This document shows positions 47,074-56,016 of a stretch of 64,000 bases of DNA, piece by piece. The DNA comes from Hyphomicrobiales bacterium (GTDB lineage Bacteria > Pseudomonadota > Alphaproteobacteria > Rhizobiales > Rhizobiaceae): positions 1 to 64,000 of the forward strand of contig UCKS01000025.1 of assembly GCA_900473045.1 (NCBI GenBank). Direction: 5' to 3'. Each line of letters opens with the position of its first letter. Within the stretch, counting starts at the first letter, position 1. Made by a program: the position numbers and the translations under genes. A model generated the notes under the pieces. The model ran no database searches. It saw nothing but the letters and a program-made list of their open reading frames with translations, and was not told the DNA's origin.

Positions 47074-48222
47074 TTGATGATCGAGACAACCGCCGAACTT
47101 GCCGCCGCCTGCGAAACGCTGGCCAGCGGGGAATACCTGACGATCGATACGGAATTTCTCCGCGAGACGACTTTTTGGCCGCAGCTGTGCCTAATCCAGA
47201 TGGCCGGCCCGGATATTGCCGTCATCGTCGATCCGATGGCCAAGGATATCGACCTTGCGCCATTCTTCGAACTGATGGCCAATACGGATGTCGTCAAGGT
47301 GTTCCATGCGGCCCGCCAGGACATCGAAATCATCTACAATCTCGGCAAGCTGATCCCGCATCCGATCTTCGATACGCAGGTCGCCGCCATGGTCTGCGGC
47401 TTCGGCGACAGCGTCTCCTATGACCAGCTGGTCAGCCGGATCAAGAACGTTCATATCGACAAGTCCTCGCGCTTTACCGACTGGAGCCGGCGGCCGCTGT
47501 CGGAAAAGCAGCTCGACTATGCGCTGGCCGACGTTACCCATCTGCGCGATGTCTACCTGCACCTGAAGGCCGAGCTTGAGCGCGAAGGCCGCTCGCTGTG
47601 GCTGACCGAGGAAATGGCCATCCTCGAGGCCAAGGAAACCTACGACATCCATCCGGACGACGCCTGGCAGCGCCTGAAGATGCGGCTGAAGAAGCCGATC
47701 GAACTCGCCGTCCTGCAGAAGGTCGCCGCCTGGCGCGAGCGCGAGGCCCGCAGCCGCAACGTTCCGCGCGGCCGCATCCTCAAGGACGACGGCCTCTACG
47801 AGATCGCCCAGCAGCAGCCCAAGGATGTCGAAGCACTGTCGCGCCTGCGCACCATTCCCAAGGGTTGGGAGCGTTCGGCGGCCGGAACCGCAATCCTCGA
47901 GGCAGTCAATGCCGCGCTCGAATTGCCGAAAGCCGACATGCCGAAGCTGCCGCGCCAGAACCAGGCGCCCGAAGGCGCCCAGGCCGCCGGTGAAATGCTG
48001 AAGGTCCTGTTGAAGCTGATCGCCGAAAAACAGGGCGTCGCCGCCAAGATCATCGCCAACAGCGACGACCTCGAGCGGATCGCATCGGAAGGCCAAAACG
48101 CCGATGTCGGAGCCTTGAAAGGCTGGCGTCGCGAACTGTTCGGCGACACCGCCCTGAAGCTGATCAACGGCGAAGTCGCGCTACGCTTCGTCGATCGCAA
48201 GATCGAGGCCGTCGAGCTTTAA
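47074..48222 (+). CDS. rnd: Ribonuclease D
   Basis: 382 residues. 3'-5' exoribonuclease in tRNA maturation. DEDDy motifs: LTIDTEFLRE, VFHAARQDIEI and LDYALADVTHLRDVY. An HRDC domain follows (~residues 205-290). ATG 47074 or 47077. Alone between the oxidase and a DUF2000 gene. Confidence 0.93.
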   Translation: MMIETTAELAAACETLASGEYLTIDTEFLRETTFWPQLCLIQMAGPDIAVIVDPMAKDIDLAPFFELMANTDVVKVFHAARQDIEIIYNLGKLIPHPIFDTQVAAMVCGFGDSVSYDQLVSRIKNVHIDKSSRFTDWSRRPLSEKQLDYALADVTHLRDVYLHLKAELEREGRSLWLTEEMAILEAKETYDIHPDDAWQRLKMRLKKPIELAVLQKVAAWREREARSRNVPRGRILKDDGLYEIAQQQPKDVEALSRLRTIPKGWERSAAGTAILEAVNAALELPKADMPKLPRQNQAPEGAQAAGEMLKVLLKLIAEKQGVAAKIIANSDDLERIASEGQNADVGALKGWRRELFGDTALKLINGEVALRFVDRKIEAVEL

Positions 48223-48231
48223 GGCGCTTCA

Positions 48232-48639
48232 TCAAGGGTGCATCTTTGCACCCCTGGTGATCCTGTCGGTGATCTTCCTATCGGCGTGAAGCGCAATGCC
48301 GACAACCTTGGCATCATCCGGACCGAAGCGCGAAAACACCTCGCGGTTTGCCGCGTCATGGCCGGTTGAAAACATTTCCTCGACATAAAGCGAGGTCTTG
48401 ACCTCGCGCTCCAGCGCTCTGCGATGGATAGCGGCAATCGTCTTGTCGTCGGCGGACAGCACGATGACCGGCTGGATGCTCAAGGGATTGTAGACGTTGC
48501 CATCCGCATCGCGGTAGACTTCGCCGATAATGCCGGGCTTTTCGGCAATGATGCCGCTGGTCAGGAACGCGGTAACGTTCAGTTTTTGCCAGACGGCCAG
48601 ATCCTCGCGCAGCACGATTGCAAATTTGGTATCGAACAT
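48232..48639 (-). CDS. DUF2000-family protein
   Basis: 135 residues with the family start MFDTKFAIVLREDLAVWQKL and later VYNPLSIQPVIVLSADDKTI. DUF2000 proteins are of unknown function; some are aminoacyl-tRNA-hydrolase-like. ATG 48639 has GGAG nine bases upstream and shares its CATG with the AraC-type start on the other strand. Confidence 0.82.
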   Translation of the reverse strand: MFDTKFAIVLREDLAVWQKLNVTAFLTSGIIAEKPGIIGEVYRDADGNVYNPLSIQPVIVLSADDKTIAAIHRRALEREVKTSLYVEEMFSTGHDAANREVFSRFGPDDAKVVGIALHADRKITDRITRGAKMHP

Positions 48640-49546
48640 GAATGCCAACTCCATTCTGGGAAACAGAACGCTCGAAGCGTCCGGGGGAGCCATAGCCCGC
48701 ACCGGCGGTGGCGATCTTGAACGTTTGTGCGCATCCGCAGCGTCGGACAGCATCAAGGTTGCGCCCGCCTCCGGCGGCATCGAGCGGATCGAGGCGCATT
48801 TTCACGGCGATGCCTTCGAGGCGCATCGCCATGACACCTATGCGCTCGGCCTGACGCTGCAGGGCGTCCAGGCGTTCCGCTATCGTGGAATAGTCCGCTA
48901 CAGTCAGCCCGGTGACATCATCGTGCTGCATCCCGACGAGGTTCATGACGGCGGTGCGGGAACGGACGAAGGCCTGCGCTACCGGATGATGTATCTGCCG
49001 CCGGAAATGCTGATCGGTCCGCTGGGCGACAAACCGCGCGGCCTGCCCTTCGTTTCCTCGCCGGTCATCGCCGACCGGGCCTTCGCGGCCAACCTCTCGG
49101 ACGTCATGCGTGACCTCGATGGAGCGATCGATGATCTGCAACTCGATGAGGTGCTGACCGGCATAGCCGACGGACTGCTGCGGCATTCGGATGGCAATGG
49201 CAAAACCCCGGTCAAGGCCCCCGATCAGATTGGCGTCCGCAAGGCCTGCGACTTCCTGCAGGCCCATTCCGATCGGCAGGTGAATAGCGCCGAACTCGAA
49301 AACATCAGTGGCCTCGACCGCTTCACACTCGCCCGGCATTTCCGCATGAGCCTTGGCACCAGCCCGCACCGCTATCTCGTCATGCGCCGGCTTGAGCGGG
49401 CGCGCGGCATGATCGGCAGCGGCCGGAGCCTCGTCGATATCGCGCTCGAAACAGGCTTTTCCGATCAGGCGCATTTCACCCGGCATTTCAAGAAAGCCCA
49501 TGGGATGACTCCGGGCCGCTGGGCGAGCCTTTGTTTCAGGACGTAA
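48638..49546 (+). CDS. AraC-family transcriptional regulator
   Basis: 302 residues from the first ATG. Cupin-like sensor (EAHRHDTYALGLTLQGVQAF) and a C-terminal AraC HTH (VNSAELENISGLDRFTLARH and SLVDIALETGFSDQAHFTRH). The ATG at 48638 overlaps the start codon of the divergent DUF2000 gene, so a downstream start (for example TTG 48725) is likelier. It probably controls that gene. Confidence 0.85.
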   Translation: MNANSILGNRTLEASGGAIARTGGGDLERLCASAASDSIKVAPASGGIERIEAHFHGDAFEAHRHDTYALGLTLQGVQAFRYRGIVRYSQPGDIIVLHPDEVHDGGAGTDEGLRYRMMYLPPEMLIGPLGDKPRGLPFVSSPVIADRAFAANLSDVMRDLDGAIDDLQLDEVLTGIADGLLRHSDGNGKTPVKAPDQIGVRKACDFLQAHSDRQVNSAELENISGLDRFTLARHFRMSLGTSPHRYLVMRRLERARGMIGSGRSLVDIALETGFSDQAHFTRHFKKAHGMTPGRWASLCFRT

Positions 49547-49637
49547 CGGCATCACAGACCGTTACACGAAAACTCTTGACCCGCAGGCATCGGGGGGAAC
49601 AATGCCTTGAAACCACCAAGGTGGGCGGAGCTGATTC

Positions 49638-50705
49638 ATGAGAGAAATATCCCCAACGGAGAATTGGCTGCTGATCACGCTCGGCATGGCGCTGAGCGGC
49701 GTGATTTATGGCCTGATCGCCTTTCCGGGCGAACCGGTCATCATCGGCGCTGTGTTTGCCGTGTTCATGGGGGTGCCGATGATTGCCTTCGAGCGCCGGA
49801 TTTTCCTGCGTCCGCTGTACCGGCGGATCGAGCGGCTCCCCACGTTCGCCTATATCCTCGTGGCACTGGTGATCTACGAGATACTGATGAGTGTGGGTTA
49901 TGCACTGGCGACCCTGCTGATGCGGGCGCTCGGGTTCATGCCGCAAGCACCGCTGGCCGAAGCCATCGTCATGCCTTTCCGCGTTTTCATCTATGCGCTT
50001 GCCGTCTGCGCGCTGATCGTCTTCACCCTGCGCGTCCGCGATCTGCTCGGGCGCGAAGTGTTCACCAGCATGCTGATCAGCCGTTACCGCAGGCCGGTAA
50101 AGGAGGAGCGCGTCTTCCTGTTCATCGACCTTGCCGATTCGACGTCCTTTGCCGAAAAGCACGGCGACCTGCGCGCACAGGAGTTTCTCAAAGCCCTTTT
50201 CGCGGCCTTCGCCGAACCGGTCCGGCGTCACAAAGGCGCGATCGATGACTATGTCGGCGACGCTGCCATCGTCACATGGCCGCTCAAAAGGGGTGTCAAG
50301 TTTGCCCGCTGCGTTCGCTGCATCTTCGATATCCTGGATGACATCGAGGCCAATGCCGATACCTGGCGCAAGAGTTTCGGCCAAGTTCCGCGGCTGCGCG
50401 CAGCCCTTCACGGCGGCTTCATCATTACGGCGGAAATCGGTGTTGATCATCACAAGATTGCTTATTTCGGCGATACTGTGAATACCACGGCGCGGCTGGA
50501 ATCCCTGTGCAAGTCGCTGGGCAGGCAAGTGCTGATCTCGACCGAACTTGCCCAGCGCATCAAGTTTCCGGACACGATCGCCATCGAAGATCTGGGCACC
50601 CATGCCGTCAAGGGGCGTGGCCAGACGCTCGGCGTCATGGCACTGGCCGAGCAAGCCAAAGCAGCCCTTCTCGCCCCCATCGAACTGCGGATTCCCGCCG
50701 AGTAG
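49638..50705 (+). CDS. Membrane adenylate/guanylate cyclase
   Basis: 355 residues. Four or so membrane helices in the first 140 residues, then a class III cyclase domain: FLFIDLADSTSFAEKHGDLR and GAIDDYVGDAAIVTWPL, with YFGDTVNTTARLESL. The N-terminal membrane unit resembles that of rhizobial CyaA-type enzymes. ATG 49638 has GGAG upstream. Second cyclase in the window. Confidence 0.88.
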   Translation: MREISPTENWLLITLGMALSGVIYGLIAFPGEPVIIGAVFAVFMGVPMIAFERRIFLRPLYRRIERLPTFAYILVALVIYEILMSVGYALATLLMRALGFMPQAPLAEAIVMPFRVFIYALAVCALIVFTLRVRDLLGREVFTSMLISRYRRPVKEERVFLFIDLADSTSFAEKHGDLRAQEFLKALFAAFAEPVRRHKGAIDDYVGDAAIVTWPLKRGVKFARCVRCIFDILDDIEANADTWRKSFGQVPRLRAALHGGFIITAEIGVDHHKIAYFGDTVNTTARLESLCKSLGRQVLISTELAQRIKFPDTIAIEDLGTHAVKGRGQTLGVMALAEQAKAALLAPIELRIPAE

Positions 50706-50812
50706 CCGGCCTGCCGTTGCAACCGTCACCAAAGCTTCATCCAGCCGTCAAGTCGCCGACATCAAAGCCCTGCTAAGCGGAACGCCTCTACCAACCGCTC
50801 AATGGGGACATC

Positions 50813-52171
50813 ATGAAAAACGCTCTTTTCGCTTCCGTGGCTTTCAGCCTTCTGATGACAACGGTTGCTCTTGCCGAAGACACGGTCTTCCCGGCCAAGC
50901 TTGCCAACCACGCCATCCTGCCGGCCAACACGATCATCGCGGCACCTGCTGACGCCGCCGATCACCTCAAGACCTCCGGCAAGTTCACGACGGCTGACCG
51001 CAAGCGCGCTGAGGCGCTCGGTACCGTTCCCGGCAAGGACGGCGTTCGCCTGACCGGCCTGTCGCTGCCGTTCGACGGCCAGCCGATGCAGGGCTTTTCC
51101 GGCATCAAGACGATGGCGGACGGCACCTTCTGGAGCCTGTCGGACAACGGCTTCGGCTCAAAGCTGAACTCGTCCGACGCCATGCTGATGCTGCACAACA
51201 TCAAGATCGACTGGGATGCCGGCAAGGTCGAGGCACTGAAGACGCTGTTCCTGTCCGATCCGGACAAGAAGGCCCCCTTCCCGATCGTCATGGAAGGCGC
51301 ATCGACGCGCTACTTGACGGGTGCGGATTTCGACGTCGAATCGATCCAGCCGGTTGCCGACGGTTTCTGGGTTGGCGAGGAATTCGGCCCTTACATCCTG
51401 AAATTCGACCTCGACGGCAAGCTGACCGACGTCATCGCCACCACGGTCAATGACAAGCCGGTGATGTCACCCGACAATCCGACGCTCGCCGTCCAGGCTG
51501 ATCCGTCCAAGCCGATGCCGGCCCTGAACGTCAAGCGCTCCGGCGGCTATGAGGGCCTTGCCCTGTCGAAGGACGGAAGCAAGCTCTACGGCCTGCTCGA
51601 AGGCCCGCTCTGGACCGACGCCGAAACCGTTGAACAGGCCGAAGGCCGCCCTGCGCTGCGCATCATCGAACTCGATGTCGCGTCGAAAGCCTGGACCGGC
51701 CGCAACTGGCTCTATCCGCTGGCAGAAGGCGGCGAGGCGATCGGCGATTTCAACATGCTGGACGACAAGACCGCTCTGGTGATCGAGCGCGACAATGGTG
51801 CCGGCACCGCCGACAAGGCCTGCGCTGACCCGAAGGCACCGAAGCCGGACTGCTTTACTGTCGGCTCCAAGGTCAAGCGCGTCTACAAGATCGAGATGAC
51901 CGATGACAATGCCGGTAAGGCCGTGCGCAAGATCGGCTATATCGATCTCCTGAAAATCGCCGATCCGGACAACAAGAAGCGCCAGGGCGGCGGCGACGGC
52001 TTTTACGACATGCCGTTCGTCACCATCGAGAACGTCGATCGCGTCGATGCCACCCACATCATCGTCGGCAACGACAACAACCTGCCGTTCTCGGCCGGCC
52101 GCTCACTCGACAAGGCCGACGACAACGAATTCGTCCTGCTCGAAGTCGGCGAGTTCCTGAACGCCAAGTAG
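50813..52171 (+). CDS. Secreted phytase-like (esterase-like) protein
   Basis: 452 residues with a Sec signal (MKNALFASVAFSLLMTTVAL ... AEDT). The mature part matches the esterase-like activity of phytase family: MQGFSGIKTMADGTFWSLSDNGFG, YEGLALSKDGSKLYGLLEG and GDFNMLDDKTALVIERDNG. It probably acts in the periplasm on phosphate esters. Alone on its strand. Confidence 0.88.
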   Translation: MKNALFASVAFSLLMTTVALAEDTVFPAKLANHAILPANTIIAAPADAADHLKTSGKFTTADRKRAEALGTVPGKDGVRLTGLSLPFDGQPMQGFSGIKTMADGTFWSLSDNGFGSKLNSSDAMLMLHNIKIDWDAGKVEALKTLFLSDPDKKAPFPIVMEGASTRYLTGADFDVESIQPVADGFWVGEEFGPYILKFDLDGKLTDVIATTVNDKPVMSPDNPTLAVQADPSKPMPALNVKRSGGYEGLALSKDGSKLYGLLEGPLWTDAETVEQAEGRPALRIIELDVASKAWTGRNWLYPLAEGGEAIGDFNMLDDKTALVIERDNGAGTADKACADPKAPKPDCFTVGSKVKRVYKIEMTDDNAGKAVRKIGYIDLLKIADPDNKKRQGGGDGFYDMPFVTIENVDRVDATHIIVGNDNNLPFSAGRSLDKADDNEFVLLEVGEFLNAK

Positions 52172-52247
52172 GCGCCATAGCAACCGGCAGACGGGACCGG
52201 GAAATGAGCCGGCCCCGTTCCGCTAGGTGGTTTGAATGCCGGGAAAA

Positions 52248-52286
52248 TTGAGGGTTGGGTCCTGTACAGCGCAGGACCCAACTCAA
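52248..52286. terminator. Hairpin between convergent genes
   Basis: TTGGGTCCTG (52255-52264) pairs with CAGGACCCAA (52272-52281); outer TTGAG and CTCAA extend it past a two-base bulge. No T-run follows. It lies between the phytase-like gene and the acetyltransferase gene and may stop both. Confidence 0.45.
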
Positions 52287-52353
52287 TCCACTTACGCGCC
52301 AGGTCAGCCTGAAGAGGCGACACAACGTGAAATCAACGGCGTTCGGGAAATAA

Positions 52354-52875
52354 TCACGCGCGCGAAAATCGGCGGCGCGCCGTGAAGTCCGAAACGGAGT
52401 GGGCTCGAAAATGGGCCAGGAATTCGGCGGAGCCCCCCATCAACAGGTGTTTGTGCTCGAAGAGCTTGGCGTCCGGCCAGTCCCACCATTTCAGGCTCAG
52501 CAACAGATCGATATCTTCAGCCGCGAACCGGTACTTAACGATTCTGCCCGGATTGCCGACAACGACGGCGAACGGTGGAACATCCTTTGCGACCACGGCA
52601 CCAGCACCGATGACAGCCCCATCCCCGATAGTGACACCGGATAGGATCATCGCGCGCCTTCCGATCCACACATCATTTCCGACAATGATGGGACCCTTCG
52701 ATGTCACGTTGCTCTTTTCGCTATCAAACAATCGGCGGCCGATTGGAAAAGATGCGACCGGATCGAGATCGTGATCGGCCATCTGCATGAAAAGGACTTC
52801 CTCGGCGACAGAGCAGAACGAGCCAAGGCGAACATCACAGCGGAAGCTTGACCCGTGAAACGTCTCAAACGTCAA
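52354..52875 (-). CDS. Hexapeptide O-acetyltransferase (CatB type), start uncertain
   Basis: 173 residues from TTG 52875. The left-handed beta-helix is clear: [20 protein letters not shown] then [20 protein letters not shown] and [15 protein letters not shown], with catalytic His in [10 protein letters not shown]. Protein-like sequence ([15 protein letters not shown] and earlier [11 protein letters not shown]) continues upstream in frame to a TGA near 53011, with no ATG, GTG or TTG before 52875. So the true N-terminus either uses a rare start or was lost. Likely acetylates a surface sugar. Confidence 0.75.
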   Translation of the reverse strand: MTFETFHGSSFRCDVRLGSFCSVAEEVLFMQMADHDLDPVASFPIGRRLFDSEKSNVTSKGPIIVGNDVWIGRRAMILSGVTIGDGAVIGAGAVVAKDVPPFAVVVGNPGRIVKYRFAAEDIDLLLSLKWWDWPDAKLFEHKHLLMGGSAEFLAHFRAHSVSDFTARRRFSRA

Positions 52876-53077
52876 GCCATAGGTGTGACGCCCGTAGGTA
52901 ACCCCGTCAGGAAGAGGTTTTACCTTCCGTTGGCGCTTCGGAAAGAATGAACGTAATTTGCGAAAGATGGGATTGGTCCAGTTCTGGTGATCATTGAACG
53001 TTTGATGTCAGACCGCGCGTGCGACGCAGCATTCCGTTTTTTTGCCGTCGCACCGTCGATCTGGGCGGGAAGTCTCA

Positions 53078-55099
53078 TCACGTCGATCCGTTGGTGGGCC
53101 GGGTATCGCCGTTGATGACAGAGAAAATGGGCTGGAATATGGGCGCCAAATACTCGGCCCCCTGTCGCGACAAGTGATCGCCGTCCTGGTAAAGAACTGT
53201 CCCGCCGACAATCGCATGGCACTTTGTCGCATCGCACAGCATCTTCATCGGATCGGCGACAAGCGTTTGACCTTCCTTGGCGCTATCCGTGATGACCTGC
53301 CGGGCAAGGGCTTGCCTTCTGCCGGTATATTCCAGCGAGGGTGCTACATCCAGCGACCGGCCGGTCATTTGGGCGCGTGCCAAGGCTTCAGGCACGTCAA
53401 GGCCCATTTCAGGAATATCCTGAACCAGGATAACCCGCGTTCCCTGCTGCGCTAACGTCTTTATGGTCGCGTTCAGGCTTTCGCGCACGGGCGCGGACCA
53501 ATCCGCAGAGTTCGGCACCATGCCGGCGTCAAAATAGACCCCCTCTCCCGGCAACTCCGCCCTGTGGACGTATTTGGGCCAATACCCAATCATGAAGACA
53601 AAGGGGAATTTTTCCCGTTTGATAAGCTCCACAACGGCAGCATTGTAGTCTTTGCATCTGCTCACAACTGCAGGGGTACCAAAATCAGCCCCCGGAAGCG
53701 GAGGGCATGAGGCCCGCCCGACAAACAGCCCCGACGTGCCGTTTTGGCGTGCTGCCGTGTCTATCGCAGGCGCCATCGCTGCGGCATGGGAATCGCCCCA
53801 AACCAGAAATCGTATATTGCTTTTGCCGGAAGCGCCGAGAGAGCAGAGATTCCCCTCCCTGATATCGCGCGGAGCCAACCCCCTGCCGTCGGAATCGGCA
53901 AAGCACTTTTCCGAGAAAAAGGGGCTTTTGTCGTATGTTGCCGCGTATAACTGGTAAACGTCCCCGGTCAGCCTCTGGGGAATTCCCTCATACTTCGTGA
54001 CGACAAATCCAAAGGTGACGGCCGCAAGAACTGCGCCGCCACTTATCCCAAGGATGGCTGCTCGAGAGGACGCCAGAACGCCATAGCGCGCCGGTTGCTC
54101 GATGAAGCGCCATGACAGATAGGCGAGCACAAACGAGAGTGCGACAACCTCGATACTGTTGAGGATCGTCAGTTCGTGGCCAATCAGATATCGAAAAAAC
54201 ACGATGAGTGGCCAGTGCCACAAGTACAGAGAATACGAAATACGGCCGATAAAGACAGAAGCCCGATTGTTCAGAATGAAGGCAGGCGCACCGTCCTGAC
54301 AGCGGGCGTGAATAATAAGGGCCGTGCTCAGACACGGAAGAGCGGCGTAGATGCCGGGAAAAGGCGTATCGGGAGAATACAGAAATACCGCGAGCAGGAT
54401 TCCGGTGATCCCCAGGAGGCTTAGATATTTCGGCAATCCTGCAGGGTAGTTGGGACGGGGAATGAATGCGACCAAGGATCCCGTCAGCAGTTCCCAGACA
54501 CGAAATTGGAGCAGATAGAAGGCTTTTTCGGGCGAATGAAATGCGGCCCAACTGCTGGCGCAAAAGGAGAGCAACAGGATGGTCAGAAAGATCGGAATGA
54601 TATGTTTTCGGGCAAATCTATGTGCTGCAAAAAGTGCAATCGGGAAAACGATGTAAAATTGCTCTTCAATTGACAAGGACCAGGTGTGAAGCAAGGGCTT
54701 CATTTCAGCGGCGATATCGAAATATCCGCTTTCCCGCTCGAAAAGGATATTGGACGTAAACAGTGCTGCAGCTTTGACGCTGTCTGCGAGATAACTGAAT
54801 TCCTTCGGCATCAGAAGAAACCATGCCGCGCCGGCGGTTACCGTGATCATGGAAAATAATGCCGGCAGGATGCGGCGCATGCGGCGGAGGTAAAATCGCC
54901 CGAAGCTGAAGTCATCCCGGTCCAAATCGGCGAGAATGACATTTGCCATGAAGAAGCCCGAAAGCACGAAGAATACGTCGACCCCGACAAAGCCTCCCTG
55001 AAACCAAGCCATATCGGCATGGAAGAACAGCACCGGCAGGATTGCGACTGCTCTCAACCCATCAAGGTCGGGCCTGTATTCAAGATGTTTGGTGGTCAA
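53078..55099 (-). CDS. OafA-type acyltransferase with SGNH domain
   Basis: 673 residues. N-terminal acyltransferase-3 membrane domain (about ten segments): YRPDLDGLRAVAILPVLFFH with the catalytic-type LLHTWSLSIEEQFYIVFP. C-terminal periplasmic SGNH-like domain (IRFLVWGDSHAAAMAPAID with the Ser nucleophile and DGDHLSRQGAEY). Together they O-acetylate polysaccharide, as in OafA. TTG 55099 starts the conserved part; ATG 55171 is an alternative. Confidence 0.9.
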   Translation of the reverse strand: MTTKHLEYRPDLDGLRAVAILPVLFFHADMAWFQGGFVGVDVFFVLSGFFMANVILADLDRDDFSFGRFYLRRMRRILPALFSMITVTAGAAWFLLMPKEFSYLADSVKAAALFTSNILFERESGYFDIAAEMKPLLHTWSLSIEEQFYIVFPIALFAAHRFARKHIIPIFLTILLLSFCASSWAAFHSPEKAFYLLQFRVWELLTGSLVAFIPRPNYPAGLPKYLSLLGITGILLAVFLYSPDTPFPGIYAALPCLSTALIIHARCQDGAPAFILNNRASVFIGRISYSLYLWHWPLIVFFRYLIGHELTILNSIEVVALSFVLAYLSWRFIEQPARYGVLASSRAAILGISGGAVLAAVTFGFVVTKYEGIPQRLTGDVYQLYAATYDKSPFFSEKCFADSDGRGLAPRDIREGNLCSLGASGKSNIRFLVWGDSHAAAMAPAIDTAARQNGTSGLFVGRASCPPLPGADFGTPAVVSRCKDYNAAVVELIKREKFPFVFMIGYWPKYVHRAELPGEGVYFDAGMVPNSADWSAPVRESLNATIKTLAQQGTRVILVQDIPEMGLDVPEALARAQMTGRSLDVAPSLEYTGRRQALARQVITDSAKEGQTLVADPMKMLCDATKCHAIVGGTVLYQDGDHLSRQGAEYLAPIFQPIFSVINGDTRPTNGST

Positions 55100-55251
55100 A
55101 ACTTTTGTCCGTCTCTCAGTTCTGCGGCCGCATATGCCGGGTCTCGCGAGGTATTGCAACAAAACTGACATTCTCGTTCAGCTTGAACTTGTATTCCGTT
55201 TCGGAACGCATAACATTCGGCGAATATCTGCCCTATTTCGCCCCTAACAAC

Positions 55252-56016
55252 ATGCGCTGTTTTCACCTGAGACTTGCTCAATTTGCAGCGATATTTTCAA
55301 GCAGGCTGTCATTGACCACTGAAATAGATCATCTTCAATCCTTTCGCGCGGAACACCGCAAGTGGCTCACCAAGCTTGGGATTCTGGACAAACCCTGGCT
55401 TCTGCTGGGCTCTGCTCCTGATCCAACCCTTCCCCAGGATATTCTCCAAAATTGCGCCCGCGTGGATATCAACAATGCCGGCAAAATGGCGAACATGCTG
55501 GGGCTGCCTCCGGCCGACCTGACATTTCGGAAGAAAAAGAAATCCTGGGAAGAGCATCCCTACGTCAGAACACGGGGGCTTTTATGGTTACACACGCGGC
55601 CGCTGTGGATGATGCACATCAAGCTCCTTTTCAAACCGGGTGTACGCTACAAAAGTCTGATGCGGGCAACGAAGAGCGATCGGGAGGCCATTGTTCACCT
55701 GATGAGCGGTGGGCTTCCGGCTGATGTCGGCGACGTCGGCAAGGTGACGAATGGTGTCGCTGCACTGTGCTACGCGCTTTTCATGGGCGTGCCATCCGTA
55801 ACTCTGGCCGGCTTCTCCTTGACGAAAATGGGACACTCCTACAACACGAAGGGAAGCGTGCGCCGGCAGATCGAGGAGGACACTTTCGTTCTCAACCAGC
55901 TGCGAGACCGGGGAAATGTGTTTACCACCGAAGGGGATCTGTCCGATCATATCGGCATTCCGCTCGCCCTGAGTTACAAAGACATCTCCAGCCCAATCTC
56001 CACGCTTCAGGTCTGA
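55252..56016 (+). CDS. GT42/MptE-like glycan protein (copy 1)
   Basis: 254 residues from ATG 55252; the frame is open upstream. Central motif WLLLGSAPDPTLPQD echoes the GNGPSL nucleotide loop of GT42 sialyltransferases, and NGVAALCYALFMGVPSVTLA matches their second conserved helix-strand unit, followed by GFSLTKMGHSYN. Probably a glycosyl transferase acting on surface glycan; the donor is unknown. Its last 429 bases overlap, antisense, the end of the GT39 frame. Confidence 0.6.
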   Translation: MRCFHLRLAQFAAIFSSRLSLTTEIDHLQSFRAEHRKWLTKLGILDKPWLLLGSAPDPTLPQDILQNCARVDINNAGKMANMLGLPPADLTFRKKKKSWEEHPYVRTRGLLWLHTRPLWMMHIKLLFKPGVRYKSLMRATKSDREAIVHLMSGGLPADVGDVGKVTNGVAALCYALFMGVPSVTLAGFSLTKMGHSYNTKGSVRRQIEEDTFVLNQLRDRGNVFTTEGDLSDHIGIPLALSYKDISSPISTLQV

